From assembly GCF_001583695.1 (NCBI RefSeq), contig NZ_LOBC01000018.1:1-64000 (forward strand): 64,000 nucleotides of DNA, read 5' to 3'. The stretch is from Bacillus wiedmannii (lineage in GTDB: Bacteria > Bacillota > Bacilli > Bacillales > Bacillaceae_G). Shown piece by piece: positions 50,694 through 60,058 of this stretch. A program made the translations under genes and the position numbers. The notes beneath the pieces were generated by a model. The model worked only from the letters and a program-made list of their open reading frames with translations, was not told the DNA's origin and searched no databases. The stretch's first letter is position 1. Each line of letters begins with the position of its first letter.

Positions 50694-51497
50694 ATGCTAA
50701 CTAAACATCGAATTTTATTTATTGGTGCTGGTCGTATGGCAGAAGCTATATTTTCCGGATTACTTAAAACAAGCAAAGAATACATCGAAGAAATTATCGT
50801 TTCTAACCGAAGCAACGTAGAAAAGCTAAAGGAATTACAAGGGCGATATAATGTGTCTACTACAACAGATTGGAAGCAGCATGTTTCATCTGTTGATACG
50901 ATTGTTTTAGCAATGCCGCCTTCTGCACATGAAGAATTATTAGCAGAATTATCTCCGTTACTATCGAATCAACTTGTCGTAACGGTAGCTGCTGGCATTG
51001 GTCCATCTTATTTAGAAGAAAGACTTCCCGAGGGGACACCTGTTGCTTGGATTATGCCAAATACAGCTGCTGAAATTGGCAAGTCTATCTCCTTATATAC
51101 AACGGGACAATCAGTAAACGAGATACATCAGGAAACCTTGCAACTCCTTTTAAGAGGCATTGGTACTTCGCAACTTTGTACTGAAGAAGAAGTTCATCAG
51201 CTTACTGCAGTTACTGGAAGTGCACCAGCTTTCCTTTATTACTTTGCTGAAAGCTTAATTGAAGCAACAAAAAGTTATGGAGTCGATGAAGCAACCGCAA
51301 AACACCTTGTCATTCAAATGATTTCCGGCTCTGCTTCTATGCTTGAACAAACGCAAGATCCAGCTAACCTCCGCGAACAAGTAACAACACCCGGTGGTTC
51401 CACAGCTGAGGGTCTCAAAACTTTATATGAATATAATTTTTCAGAGGCAATTCAAAAAGCGGTAGAAGCAACAAACAAAAAAGCTAGGGGGAAATAA
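50694..51497 (+). CDS. Pyrroline-5-carboxylate reductase
   Basis: 267 residues. Rossmann motif ILFIGAGRMAEAIFSGL, then VAWIMPNTAAEIGKS and TGSAPAFLYYFAESLIEA, with the C-terminal proline signature PGGSTAEGLKTL. It reduces P5C to proline with NAD(P)H. One of several ProC-type paralogues usual in Bacillus. One nucleotide before the aldo/keto reductase gene, so they form an operon. Confidence 0.93.
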   Translation: MLTKHRILFIGAGRMAEAIFSGLLKTSKEYIEEIIVSNRSNVEKLKELQGRYNVSTTTDWKQHVSSVDTIVLAMPPSAHEELLAELSPLLSNQLVVTVAAGIGPSYLEERLPEGTPVAWIMPNTAAEIGKSISLYTTGQSVNEIHQETLQLLLRGIGTSQLCTEEEVHQLTAVTGSAPAFLYYFAESLIEATKSYGVDEATAKHLVIQMISGSASMLEQTQDPANLREQVTTPGGSTAEGLKTLYEYNFSEAIQKAVEATNKKARGK

Positions 51498-51498
51498 T

Positions 51499-52332
51499 AT
51501 GAATTTAACAAGTTTAAAAGACTATACAACATTACATAACGGTGTAAAAATGCCTTGGTTCGGTTTAGGTGTTTTTAAAGTAGAAGATGGTTCAGAAGTA
51601 ATTGAATCTGTAAAAGCAGCAATTAAAAATGGCTACCGCAGCATTGATACTGCAGCAATTTATCAAAACGAAGAAGGCGTTGGACAAGCGATCCGTGAAT
51701 CAGGTGTTTCACGTGAAGAATTATTTATTACATCAAAAGTATGGAATAGCGATCAAGGGTATGAAACAACACTTCAAGCATTTGAAACTACATTAGAGAA
51801 ATTAGGTCTAGAATATTTAGATTTATATTTAGTACATTGGCCTGTAAAAGGGAAATATACTGAATCATGGAAAGCATTAGAAAAGCTTTATAAAGATGGC
51901 CGTGTTCGCGCTATCGGTGTGAGTAATTTCCATATTCACCACTTACAAGACGTATTTGAAATTGCTGAAATTAAGCCAATGGTCAACCAAGTGGAATACC
52001 ACCCACGTTTAGCACAAGAAGAGCTGCATGCTTTCTGTAAAGAACATAACATCCAACTTGAAGCTTGGTCACCATTAATGCAAGGCCAACTGCTAGAGAA
52101 CCCAACATTACAAGACATTGCAACAAAATATAATAAATCAACTGCACAAATTATTTTACGCTGGGATCTACAAAACGAAGTTGTAACCATCCCTAAATCT
52201 ATTAAAGAACATCGCATTATTGAAAATGCAAATATATTTGATTTTGAATTAAGCGCTGATGACATGAAAGCAATTCAAGCTCTAAATGAAGACCGTCGCG
52301 TCGGTCCAGATCCAGATAACTTTAACTTCTAA
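51499..52332 (+). CDS. Aldo/keto reductase (YvgN-like)
   Basis: 277 residues. The catalytic tetrad is visible: Asp in RSIDTAAIYQNE with Tyr, Lys in ITSKVWN, His in LYLVHWPVKG. The C-terminal cofactor site is TIPKSIKEHRIIENA. Closest in style to YvgN, a broad NADPH-dependent glyoxal/methylglyoxal reductase. GGGGG ribosome site overlaps the end of the P5C reductase gene. Confidence 0.93.
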   Translation: MNLTSLKDYTTLHNGVKMPWFGLGVFKVEDGSEVIESVKAAIKNGYRSIDTAAIYQNEEGVGQAIRESGVSREELFITSKVWNSDQGYETTLQAFETTLEKLGLEYLDLYLVHWPVKGKYTESWKALEKLYKDGRVRAIGVSNFHIHHLQDVFEIAEIKPMVNQVEYHPRLAQEELHAFCKEHNIQLEAWSPLMQGQLLENPTLQDIATKYNKSTAQIILRWDLQNEVVTIPKSIKEHRIIENANIFDFELSADDMKAIQALNEDRRVGPDPDNFNF

Positions 52333-52335
52333 TAG

Positions 52336-52367
52336 AAAAACCACTGCCATATGCAGTGGTTTTTTTC
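52336..52367 (+). terminator. Terminator of the reductase operon
   Basis: 10-bp stem aaaccactgc/gcagtggttt with loop catat and seven T. Confidence 0.92.
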
Positions 52368-52405
52368 ATTTAAGAAAACTGAAAATTTAAACTATATTCA
52401 TTTGG

Positions 52406-52434
52406 TTGACACTTCATTATCCAAGGTGTAAGAT
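52406..52434 (+). promoter_or_regulatory. Promoter of the S-box controlled binding protein gene
   Basis: TTGACA (52406-52411), 17-nt spacer, TAAGAT (52429-52434). The start predicted near 52441 lies about 40 nt before the riboswitch. Confidence 0.75.
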
Positions 52435-52481
52435 TTTGAATTATCAAAGAAACACAAAAATTAATAAAGTTTATTCGTTTA

Positions 52482-52592
52482 CTCATTGTATCAAGAGAGG
52501 TGGAGGGACTGGCCCTTTGAAACCTCGGCAGCAGGTTCATTTTGAATACTGTGCCACTTCCTGCAAGCTTTATGCTTGAAAGATAGAATGAG
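52482..52592 (+). promoter_or_regulatory. SAM-I (S-box) riboswitch
   Basis: The conserved core is present in order: P1 strand ctcattgtatc, AGAGAGGTGGAGGGACTGGC, CCTTTGAAACCTCGGCAGC (CC-x-x-TGAAACC-x-CGGCA-C block), a variable P3 arm, CTTCCTGCAAG..CTTGAAAGATAG, and the closing P1 strand gatagaatgag. This class ends transcription when SAM is plentiful. Confidence 0.95.
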
Positions 52593-52630
52593 GGACTTCG
52601 TTTATATACGGGTGCATAACTTGTACGTAA

Positions 52631-52667
52631 AAATCCCTCTTTCTCAATACGAAAAGAGGGATTTTTT
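52631..52667 (+). terminator. Expression-platform terminator of the S-box
   Basis: Stem aaatccctctttc/gaaaagagggattt followed by TTTTTTG, 55 nt before the start codon. Confidence 0.9.
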
Positions 52668-52721
52668 GTTTTTCATTTCCCTCATCATCATCCAAACTTA
52701 ATTATTTAGGAGGAAAATCAA

Positions 52722-54362
52722 ATGAAAAAGAAGTTTGTACCCGGTATTGCATCAGTTGTAGGAGTAAGTATTTTATTAACTGGTTGCGGTAGTTATAAAA
52801 ACGAAGCAAGCGGAGCAAATGCAAAAGACGAGGCGCCTAGTAAACAGGTTTTAAACTTATCTTCACCTACTGAAATACGAACAATGGATACAGCTCGTGC
52901 TACAGATACTGATTCTGGTCAAGTAATGAGAAACGTATTTGAGGGTTTGTATAATCTTGGTGAAGGTAACAAACCTGTCCCTGGTGTTGCAAAATCTCAT
53001 GAAGTAAGTGGCGATAAGACGAAATACACATTCCATTTACGAGATTCAAAATGGTCAAACGGCACTCCTGTTACAGCGAAAGACTTTGTCTTCGCTTGGC
53101 AAAGAGCTGTTGATCCAGCAACAGCCTCTGAATATGCATTTCTATTCTTTGATATTAAAAATGCAACAAAAATTAACAACAAAGAACTTCCAGCCGATCA
53201 ACTTGGTGTAAAAGCAATTGATGACCATACGTTTGAGGTAGAATTAGAACGTCCTGTTCCGTACTTTATTAGCTTAACAGCGTTCCCAACATTTCTACCA
53301 ATTAACGAGGAATTCTTTAAAGCACAAGGTGATAAATACGCTTTAGAAGACAATACAATCTTGTACAACGGAGCTTTTACACTAAGCGATTGGAAGCACG
53401 AGCAAAGCTTTAAATTTAAGAAAAACCCTACCTATTGGGATAAAGGTACTGTCAAACTGGAAGAAATCAATTTTAACGTCGTAAAAGAAAAATCTACAGA
53501 AGTAAATTTATTCGAGTCAAAACAATTAGATCGTATCAAACTAACATCTGACTTCGTTGATAAATATAAAAAGGATGCTAACTTTAAAGAACGGCCAAAC
53601 GTAGGGGTACAGTTTCTACGTATGAATCAACAAAACAAAATACTTCAAAACGTTTCTGCACGCCAAGCAATCGATCAAACAATTGATCGAAAATCCTTTG
53701 TAAATACGTTATTAAATGACGGCTCTACACCAACCTCTAGTCTCGTGCCGAAAAACTTTGCAAAAGGACCTGACGGAACAGATTTCCGTGCTGCAAACGG
53801 CGATTTAACAAAGGTTAATACAAAATCTGCTCAAGAATTATGGAAAAAGGCAAAACAAGAACTTGGGTCTGAAAAAATAACGTTAGAACTATTAACAAGT
53901 GATGGTGACCTTGAAAAGAAAACTGGTGAATTCTTAAAAGGACAACTAGAAAAGAATTTAGATGGCTTAACAGTAAATATAAAGCCGCAACCACGTAAAC
54001 AACAAGTTTCACTTTTATTAAAAGGTGACTACGAAATTGGAATTGACGGCTGGAGCCCTGACTTTGCGGATCCAATTACATTCCTTGAGCTATTTACAAC
54101 GAATAACCCTTACAACTTAGATCATTACTCTAATAAGGAGTTTGATGAAACAATAGCACAAGTAAAAACAACTTTAGCTGGTGATGAAAAAGCTCGCTGG
54201 GAAGCATTACTAGCATCCGAGAAAATATTATTTAAAGACTCTGTTATCGCTCCTCTTTACCAAAAAGGCGAATCTTATTTAGAGCGTTCTTACGTGAAAG
54301 GAATTGTGCAAGTAGACTTTGCAGGTCAATTAAACTTCAAATGGGCACAAATTGAAAAATAA
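52722..54362 (+). CDS. OppA-like peptide-binding lipoprotein under SAM control
   Basis: 546 residues, AGGAGG before ATG 52722. Lipobox LLTGCGS near residue 22. SBP family 5 with TKYTFHLRDSKWSNGTPVTA and the OppA/DppE-like end. The S-box ahead of it suggests a role in sulfur or methionine supply, such as uptake of methionine-containing peptides. No permease or ATPase gene is linked; it must use a transporter encoded elsewhere. Confidence 0.92.
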   Translation: MKKKFVPGIASVVGVSILLTGCGSYKNEASGANAKDEAPSKQVLNLSSPTEIRTMDTARATDTDSGQVMRNVFEGLYNLGEGNKPVPGVAKSHEVSGDKTKYTFHLRDSKWSNGTPVTAKDFVFAWQRAVDPATASEYAFLFFDIKNATKINNKELPADQLGVKAIDDHTFEVELERPVPYFISLTAFPTFLPINEEFFKAQGDKYALEDNTILYNGAFTLSDWKHEQSFKFKKNPTYWDKGTVKLEEINFNVVKEKSTEVNLFESKQLDRIKLTSDFVDKYKKDANFKERPNVGVQFLRMNQQNKILQNVSARQAIDQTIDRKSFVNTLLNDGSTPTSSLVPKNFAKGPDGTDFRAANGDLTKVNTKSAQELWKKAKQELGSEKITLELLTSDGDLEKKTGEFLKGQLEKNLDGLTVNIKPQPRKQQVSLLLKGDYEIGIDGWSPDFADPITFLELFTTNNPYNLDHYSNKEFDETIAQVKTTLAGDEKARWEALLASEKILFKDSVIAPLYQKGESYLERSYVKGIVQVDFAGQLNFKWAQIEK

Positions 54363-54422
54363 AAGGCAACCTGAATTGAAGTTTTTCTACCCATACCAAT
54401 TGTTTTATTGGAAAAATGTATC

Positions 54423-54458
54423 AAAAGCGGATTTCTCATTAGGAGAAAATCCGCTTTT
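54423..54458 (+). terminator. Terminator of the first OppA paralogue
   Basis: Stem aaaagcggatttctc/gagaaaatccgctttt with a short loop and T run. Confidence 0.88.
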
Positions 54459-54500
54459 TCAATATATTATTTTTAAAAAATAATACTCCAATTTTTATTA

Positions 54501-54529
54501 TTGACATATAGTTCTTTCCAGTGTTAATA
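54501..54529 (+). promoter_or_regulatory. Promoter of the second OppA paralogue
   Basis: TTGACA (54501-54506), 17 nt, TTAATA (54524-54529). The leader to ATG 54750 is about 210 nt, with no S-box core and no clear terminator hairpin. The rest of the 54459-54749 gap shows nothing recognisable. Confidence 0.6.
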
Positions 54530-54749
54530 TTCTAAATAATCAAAGAAACGAAATATTTCACCATCAAAATATAGCGTCTACTACGTTGAAACATATAACG
54601 ATAGATTATAGTTCAACATGTATATACATATAGAACACCTGATTACCTACATACACATATCTGTAATAGGTTTTCTCTTCTTCTATAGCTACACTTCAAA
54701 ACGTGGACATTACGACGTTACGAACCACACATTTAGGGAGGAACGAACA

Positions 54750-56390
54750 ATGAAGAAAAAAGTTGTACCTGTTGTTGCATCTGTTTTAGGGGCAAGTCTA
54801 TTACTAACTGCTTGTGGGGGAAATAAAGATCATACAAGCGGAGCGAAAGCAAATGATAAAGCACCTGATAAACAGGCAATTAACTTATCATTCGCTTCAG
54901 AAATTCCAACAATGGATGTTGCAAAAGCAACGGATGGGGAATCCATGAGCGTAATGCGCAATGTTTTTGAAGGTTTATATGCAATGGGAGAAGATAACAA
55001 ACCAATTCCTGGTGTTGCTGAGTCGGTTGACCTTAGTCCCGATAAAACAAAATATACATTCCACCTGCGTGATTCAAAATGGTCAAACGGTACTCCAGTT
55101 ACAGCAAAGGACTTTGTCTTCGCTTGGCAACGTGCCGTAAATCCTGATACAGCAGCTGAATATGCATTCTTATTCTTCGATATACAGAATGCGAAACAAA
55201 TAAGCCAGAAACAATTGCCAATTGATCAACTAGGTGTCAAAGCTCTTGATGATAAAACGTTAGAAGTACAACTAGACCGTCCTGTTCCCTACTTCTTAAG
55301 CTTAACGACATTCTCAACATTCTTACCAATTAATGAAGATTACTTAAAATCTCAGGGCAATAACTATGGTTTAGAAACAAATCATTTAATTTACAACGGT
55401 GCTTTCATATTAGATAACTGGAAACACGAGCAAAGCTTCCAATTGAAGAAGAACCCTAACTATTGGGATGCTAAAACTGTAAAATTAGAAGAAATCAACT
55501 TCAATGTCGTTAAAGATAAATCTACAGAAGTTAACTTATACGATTCAGGACAAATTGATCGCGTTGCTTTAACTGCGGAGTTTGTTGATAAATATAAGAG
55601 CGATCCAAACTTCAAAGACCGCGCTGAAGTTGGCATTCAATTTTTACGACTCAATCAAAAAAATGAAACATTAAAAAATCAACATGCACGCCTTGCTATT
55701 AACGGAGCAATGAATAAAAAAGCATACGTAGAAACAATTTTAAATAACGGTGCTGTCCCAGCTGAAGGAATAGTTCCTGCGAAATTCACGAAAAGCCCAG
55801 AAGGCACTGACTTCCGTAAAGAAAATGGAAACCTAGTCAAAGATGATGTGAAAATAGCAAAAGAAAACTGGAAAAAAGCGAAACAAGAACTTGGTACTGA
55901 CAAAGTAACAATCGAACTATTAACAAGTGATAATGCTTTAGCTAAAAAGACTGGTGAATATTTAAAAGGTGAACTAGAAAAGAACCTAGATGGATTAACA
56001 GTGACGTTAAAACCACAACCACGTAAACAACAGCTAAAACTATTATTAAGTGGTGACTATGAAATCGGTATTGATGGCTGGGGCCCTGACTTCGCTGACC
56101 CAATTACATTCTTAGATTTATTTACAACAAATAGTGCTTATAACTTCGATAAATACTCTAACAAAGAGTACGATGCGCTCATTCATAAAGTGAAAACAGA
56201 TTTAGCTGGCGATGAAAAGGCTCGCTTTGAAGCAATGAAGCAAGCTGAAAAAATCCTGCTACAAGACGGTGCTGTCGCTCCTTTATACCAACAAGGTCGT
56301 TCTTACCTACAACGCGGATTTATTAAAGGGCTTGTAACAACTGACTTCGGTGGTGAATTTAACTACAAGTGGACAGAAGTTACAAAATAA
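54750..56390 (+). CDS. OppA-like peptide-binding lipoprotein, second paralogue
   Basis: 546 residues from ATG 54750 after AGGGAGG; the longer reading from 54618 is unsupported. Lipobox LLTACGG. Closely similar to the preceding protein over its full length (shared DSKWSNGTPVTAKDFVFAWQ and EKNLDGLTV), clearly a tandem duplicate. It is not behind a riboswitch, so the two copies are controlled differently. Confidence 0.92.
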   Translation: MKKKVVPVVASVLGASLLLTACGGNKDHTSGAKANDKAPDKQAINLSFASEIPTMDVAKATDGESMSVMRNVFEGLYAMGEDNKPIPGVAESVDLSPDKTKYTFHLRDSKWSNGTPVTAKDFVFAWQRAVNPDTAAEYAFLFFDIQNAKQISQKQLPIDQLGVKALDDKTLEVQLDRPVPYFLSLTTFSTFLPINEDYLKSQGNNYGLETNHLIYNGAFILDNWKHEQSFQLKKNPNYWDAKTVKLEEINFNVVKDKSTEVNLYDSGQIDRVALTAEFVDKYKSDPNFKDRAEVGIQFLRLNQKNETLKNQHARLAINGAMNKKAYVETILNNGAVPAEGIVPAKFTKSPEGTDFRKENGNLVKDDVKIAKENWKKAKQELGTDKVTIELLTSDNALAKKTGEYLKGELEKNLDGLTVTLKPQPRKQQLKLLLSGDYEIGIDGWGPDFADPITFLDLFTTNSAYNFDKYSNKEYDALIHKVKTDLAGDEKARFEAMKQAEKILLQDGAVAPLYQQGRSYLQRGFIKGLVTTDFGGEFNYKWTEVTK

Positions 56391-56395
56391 TAAAA

Positions 56396-56432
56396 TAAAA
56401 AAGGTATCCAATCGCAGGATACCTTTTTTATT
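56396..56432. terminator. Terminator between convergent genes
   Basis: 11-bp stem aaaaggtatcc/ggatacctttt with loop aatcgca, A and T runs on both sides. Confidence 0.9.
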
Positions 56433-57572
56433 TTATACTTCTTTAACTACATAGCTTCTTCTCTTTACTATTCCTTTTATAGATACAGTAATTACTGCTA
56501 CCAATTGTGTAACTAATATAATAACTAATAATGAAATAATATTTTTCTCTAAACTAATCCCTCCAAATATTATTGTATAATAGCCATTTGCTGCATATGT
56601 TGCGGGAAATAATTCGCCGATTGTTTGATATGTTTTAGAAAGCATCTCATGTGGTACAATTACACCCGAACTTACAAGTTGGAGCGATAGTGAAATTATA
56701 TTAAAGATCATACCTGCATTTCCGAAAACAGTTATGAACATTTGTGTTAATGAAAGAAAGGCGAAAAAGACTATCGCTTGAAACATCCATATACTCCATA
56801 CTGCTTCATGTATTTCAATTTGAAATCCTTTCATCAAACTAATCGTAATGCATGCAAGTAAAATTGATACTGTACCGTTAATAACCTGTCTTGATACGAA
56901 ATTACTCCAACCGTTCTTTACTTCCTTTGCAACTTTTGATAGTTCCATACTCATGATCATTGCTCCTACAAATGAAGCTAATACCATCATTAGTGGTACC
57001 ATGTTAGCCGAGAATCCTTTTGCATCATTTACTCTATGGACTGTAAAACCAATTGAATCTTCGGTTAATCCTTTTATCACTTCTACATTCTCAGGCCCTA
57101 CAGCTTGTAATTTCCCCACAATTGCTTGTTTTTTATAACTTGTTATCTCTTTATTTACATTGTCTCGAATTTGTTTTGCGGCTCCTTCCATCAGTTGCTT
57201 TGCCATCATGGCATTCGCTTGATTAATGTGGAAGTTTAAATTTGATTTTCCTGTTTCATTTATATCCTTTGAAAAAGAAGCAGGAATTTCAATAATCATA
57301 TCGTATACACGGTCATTCATTGCTTTATTTGCTTTTTCCACAGACTGTTCTGATTTCACCTGAAATGGTACATTTCTCTGTAAGCCTTCTGCTATTTTAC
57401 TCCCTATATTTCCATCCTCATTCACAATAGCAATACGCATTTGATCTGCTCGTTCATTCACTCCATCATATGCCGTTAACCAAACACAAAAGAAAATAAG
57501 CTGGAACGATAGCGCTACTACCATTCCTACATACGTACCTGGTCTTTTTAAAAACTGTTTTAATGTATCCAT
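56433..57572 (-). CDS. YhgE/Pip-like ABC-2 type membrane protein
   Basis: 379 residues. One membrane helix at the N-terminus (VGMVVALSFQLIFFCVWL), a large outside domain (about 45-190) beginning MRIAIVNEDGNIGSKIAEGL, then five C-terminal helices. This is the DUF3533/YhgE-Pip organisation, related to ABC-2 permeases and to the ESX/phage infection proteins. Downstream of a TetR gene (58-nt gap), so it is probably a TetR-controlled efflux or envelope protein. Confidence 0.82.
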   Translation of the reverse strand: MDTLKQFLKRPGTYVGMVVALSFQLIFFCVWLTAYDGVNERADQMRIAIVNEDGNIGSKIAEGLQRNVPFQVKSEQSVEKANKAMNDRVYDMIIEIPASFSKDINETGKSNLNFHINQANAMMAKQLMEGAAKQIRDNVNKEITSYKKQAIVGKLQAVGPENVEVIKGLTEDSIGFTVHRVNDAKGFSANMVPLMMVLASFVGAMIMSMELSKVAKEVKNGWSNFVSRQVINGTVSILLACITISLMKGFQIEIHEAVWSIWMFQAIVFFAFLSLTQMFITVFGNAGMIFNIISLSLQLVSSGVIVPHEMLSKTYQTIGELFPATYAANGYYTIIFGGISLEKNIISLLVIILVTQLVAVITVSIKGIVKRRSYVVKEV

Positions 57573-57630
57573 CTTCCCGCTCTCCTATTTAGCAAGCAAG
57601 TACATACTTGCATTTTATTTTAAATAAATA

Positions 57631-58212
57631 CTAGGGTCTTAATGCCCTAGCATATAAAACAATATTATTTTCAATAAATTTCTCATCATCAACTTCTGTC
57701 AGGCGATCTGCAAAACGTAATTTAGATAAGAAATATCCAAAATTGATCCAGATAAAGTTCATTACTTGCGCTTCAATATTCGTATCAACAATGTTTCCTT
57801 TTTCCTGCATTTTTGCAAAATAGATGCTTAATTCTTCTTTTAATCCTTGTGGTATTTTAGCAATTTCCCCGTCTAATTCAGGAAATTCTCCAGCCTCACG
57901 TATACCAATAGCAATAATATCTTTTACCCCATCTAAAAAATTATGATAATGCCTTGCTAAGTTCTTTAAATCCGTTTCTAATTCCCACACAATTTCTGTT
58001 TGTAAAAACTGTTTTAAATGCGGTACATATGAAAATTCAGCAACCGCGGCTTCAATAACACCCTTTTTACTTTTAAAATTGCGGAATATCGTTACTTCAT
58101 TAACACCAGCACGCATTGCAATTTCTTTCGTTGTTGCTGCTGTATATCCCTTTTCTTTCACTAATTCAATTGCTGCTTGGATGATTTTTTCTGCTGTTTT
58201 TGAGCGCGCCAT
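57631..58212 (-). CDS. TetR family transcriptional regulator
   Basis: 193 residues. N-terminal helix-turn-helix AATTKEIAMRAGVNEVTIFR with the usual TetR spacing, variable ligand-binding C-terminus. First gene of an operon with the YhgE/Pip-like protein, which it probably represses together with itself. Confidence 0.92.
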   Translation of the reverse strand: MARSKTAEKIIQAAIELVKEKGYTAATTKEIAMRAGVNEVTIFRNFKSKKGVIEAAVAEFSYVPHLKQFLQTEIVWELETDLKNLARHYHNFLDGVKDIIAIGIREAGEFPELDGEIAKIPQGLKEELSIYFAKMQEKGNIVDTNIEAQVMNFIWINFGYFLSKLRFADRLTEVDDEKFIENNIVLYARALRP

Positions 58213-58233
58213 AAAATCCTCTCTTCCTCGTGC

Positions 58234-58281
58234 AAGTGATCACTTACATTTAGATTATATACCTTTTCTAATCATTGTCAA
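58234..58281 (-). promoter_or_regulatory. Promoter and operator of the TetR operon
   Basis: Minus strand TTGACA (58276-58281) and TATAAT (58254-58259), 16-nt spacer, followed by the perfect 12-bp palindrome aagtgatcactt (58234-58245) over the expected start. This is a typical autoregulatory arrangement. The promoter -35 box touches the last codons of the neighbouring 63-residue protein gene. Confidence 0.78.
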
Positions 58282-58469
58282 TAATCCCCTTCCCCTTCTT
58301 TTTGCATCGAACTAAAACTCATCATAAATATAAACATAAACATCAAATATGTTCTCCACGTCAAAGAAGGTACATGCCCTGACCACAGATAGCTAATTAA
58401 ATAGTTAATCCCCATAATACAGGACGATATTACTAAACTAATACTTATTAGTTTTACATATTTGAGCAT
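58278..58469 (-). CDS. Small membrane protein of 63 residues
   Basis: ATG 58469 after AAGGAG. Two hydrophobic segments (LISISLVISSCIMGINYLIS and YLMFMFIFMMSFSSM) with a short acidic end. It lies 18 nt after the AraC gene on the same strand, so it is cotranscribed. No family recognised. Confidence 0.72.
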   Translation of the reverse strand: MLKYVKLISISLVISSCIMGINYLISYLWSGHVPSLTWRTYLMFMFIFMMSFSSMQKEGEGDY

Positions 58470-58487
58470 ATCTTTTCTCCTTATTTT

Positions 58488-59387
58488 TTATTTTTCTACT
58501 TCTTCAAATTGCAGATTCACCGGCTCTTCTAAGAGTGTTTCATAAAAGTTTTCTGCCAAATCTGTTGAAGGAATTTTTTCATCTACTTCATCAAATCGAA
58601 TACTATCTAGCCACATACAACCTTCTCCTGATAATAAAACACCGAATGCAATACCAAGCGCTCCTTCTTTTATATCTAATACAACCGAGTACGATTGCCA
58701 GTTATTCGTATTTTTAATTGGACGATTTTGCATATTATCCATAGCGAGCGGTTCTGTATCTTTCCCATCTACTCGCATCCACAATCCTGCCCAATCTCTT
58801 ACATTCTCACTCTTAATAAACGCTGTTAAACGTAATCTTTTACCTACATATTTATCCGCTCGGAACATTTGCATTAATGTGGAAAATCCTCCGTGCGTAA
58901 CATTCTCTTTTGCTTTTATGTATGCAGATACTTTTCCTTGATGGACAACTTCATAATCTAAACCCATCTCATATTCAGCAGGATGACTTCCACTTAAGAT
59001 CCATCCTTTCGGTATACCTTTTTGCATTGAAACACCCTCTCTTTCTATATAAAATGACTGGAAGTACTTTCGATATTTCTTCGGTGGCAATTGAAACATT
59101 CTTTTAAAAGCCCTCGTAAATGCCTCCTGTGAGGAAAAGCCGTATTGTACTGCAATATCAATAACAGCCCTCTCCGTTGACACTAAGGCTTGCGCAGCAT
59201 GAGTTAATCTTCTCTTTCGAATATAATCCGTTACACTCATCCCAATATACCTTTGAAAAATACGATGAAAATGGTACATCGATACTGAACTGTGAGATGC
59301 CACTCTTTCTGTTGTAAGCTCCTCATGTAAATGCTCCTCTATATATTCAATTGCTTTTTTTATCATCTCTTTATATTCTTCATGCAT
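58488..59387 (-). CDS. AraC family regulator with C-terminal effector-like domain
   Basis: 299 residues. Two helix-turn-helix motifs at the N-terminus (LTTERVASHSSVSMYHFHRI and DIAVQYGFSSQEAFTRAFKR), which marks the MarA/Rob-like arrangement. The C-terminal half (about 120-299) does not look like the usual GyrI-type domain; it contains beta-rich patterns such as LRLTAFIKSENVRDWAGLWM and GCMWLDSIRFDEVDE, resembling a carbohydrate-binding jelly roll. ATG 59387 after AAGGAGG. Confidence 0.85.
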   Translation of the reverse strand: MHEEYKEMIKKAIEYIEEHLHEELTTERVASHSSVSMYHFHRIFQRYIGMSVTDYIRKRRLTHAAQALVSTERAVIDIAVQYGFSSQEAFTRAFKRMFQLPPKKYRKYFQSFYIEREGVSMQKGIPKGWILSGSHPAEYEMGLDYEVVHQGKVSAYIKAKENVTHGGFSTLMQMFRADKYVGKRLRLTAFIKSENVRDWAGLWMRVDGKDTEPLAMDNMQNRPIKNTNNWQSYSVVLDIKEGALGIAFGVLLSGEGCMWLDSIRFDEVDEKIPSTDLAENFYETLLEEPVNLQFEEVEK

Positions 59388-59559
59388 TTTAGTACCTCCT
59401 TACAACCTTAATTTACCATATACATACAAATCATTTTTGATTTAAATTGCGGATTAAACTTTGTGGCTACAAGTTAATAATTTATTTTCAACACATACAT
59501 AATTACATGATTTTGGGAAAAACTTGTATAGAACGAATTTACATAAGGAGGAAATTATA

Positions 59560-60027
59560 ATGAGAATTTTACTATCAGTTTTATTAGCGCTTATGCTAGT
59601 ACCTGTATTAACAGGATGTAAAGCTCCTGCAAAAGAAGATACAACTTCTAATAAGAAAACTACTGAAGAAGCAAAAAATGAAGCTCCTGCTGATTTAAAA
59701 CTTAACTTCAATGAATTTAGTTTAGATGCAGACTATCAAGATACGAAGAAAGACTACGAGGCTGATTATAAGAATGTAGCAGCTGATAAGAAAATGGAAG
59801 CAAAACTTGAAGACCATAAATCAAATGCAAAGTTTACAGGTGACGAGGCTATTACAAAATTAAGCCCACTTCTACAAGAATTAAAATTTGATAAAGATAC
59901 TCCTGACCAAGAAGTAATCGATCAAGTAGTAAATGTGTTCAAACTTGATAAAGACTACCAAAAGTTTGATTTAGAAGTTGTCTTCTCTGATGGAACGAAA
60001 AAAGAATATAAAAGAGAAATAAAATAA
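59560..60027 (+). CDS. YusW-like lipoprotein
   Basis: 155 residues from ATG 59560 after AAGGAGG. Lipobox PVLTGCK near residue 20, a lysine/glutamate-rich linker, then a YusW-type domain (NEFSLDADYQDTKKDYEADY, KFDLEVVFSDGTKKEYKRE). Secreted and membrane-anchored. Function unknown. Convergent with the second opp-like operon. Confidence 0.8.
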   Translation: MRILLSVLLALMLVPVLTGCKAPAKEDTTSNKKTTEEAKNEAPADLKLNFNEFSLDADYQDTKKDYEADYKNVAADKKMEAKLEDHKSNAKFTGDEAITKLSPLLQELKFDKDTPDQEVIDQVVNVFKLDKDYQKFDLEVVFSDGTKKEYKREIK

Positions 60028-60058
60028 AGAAGTAGGCGGTTGCCTACTTCTTTATTTT
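60026..60058. terminator. Terminator between convergent genes
   Basis: 12-bp stem aaagaagtaggc/gcctacttcttt with loop ggtt and flanking A/T runs. Confidence 0.9.
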
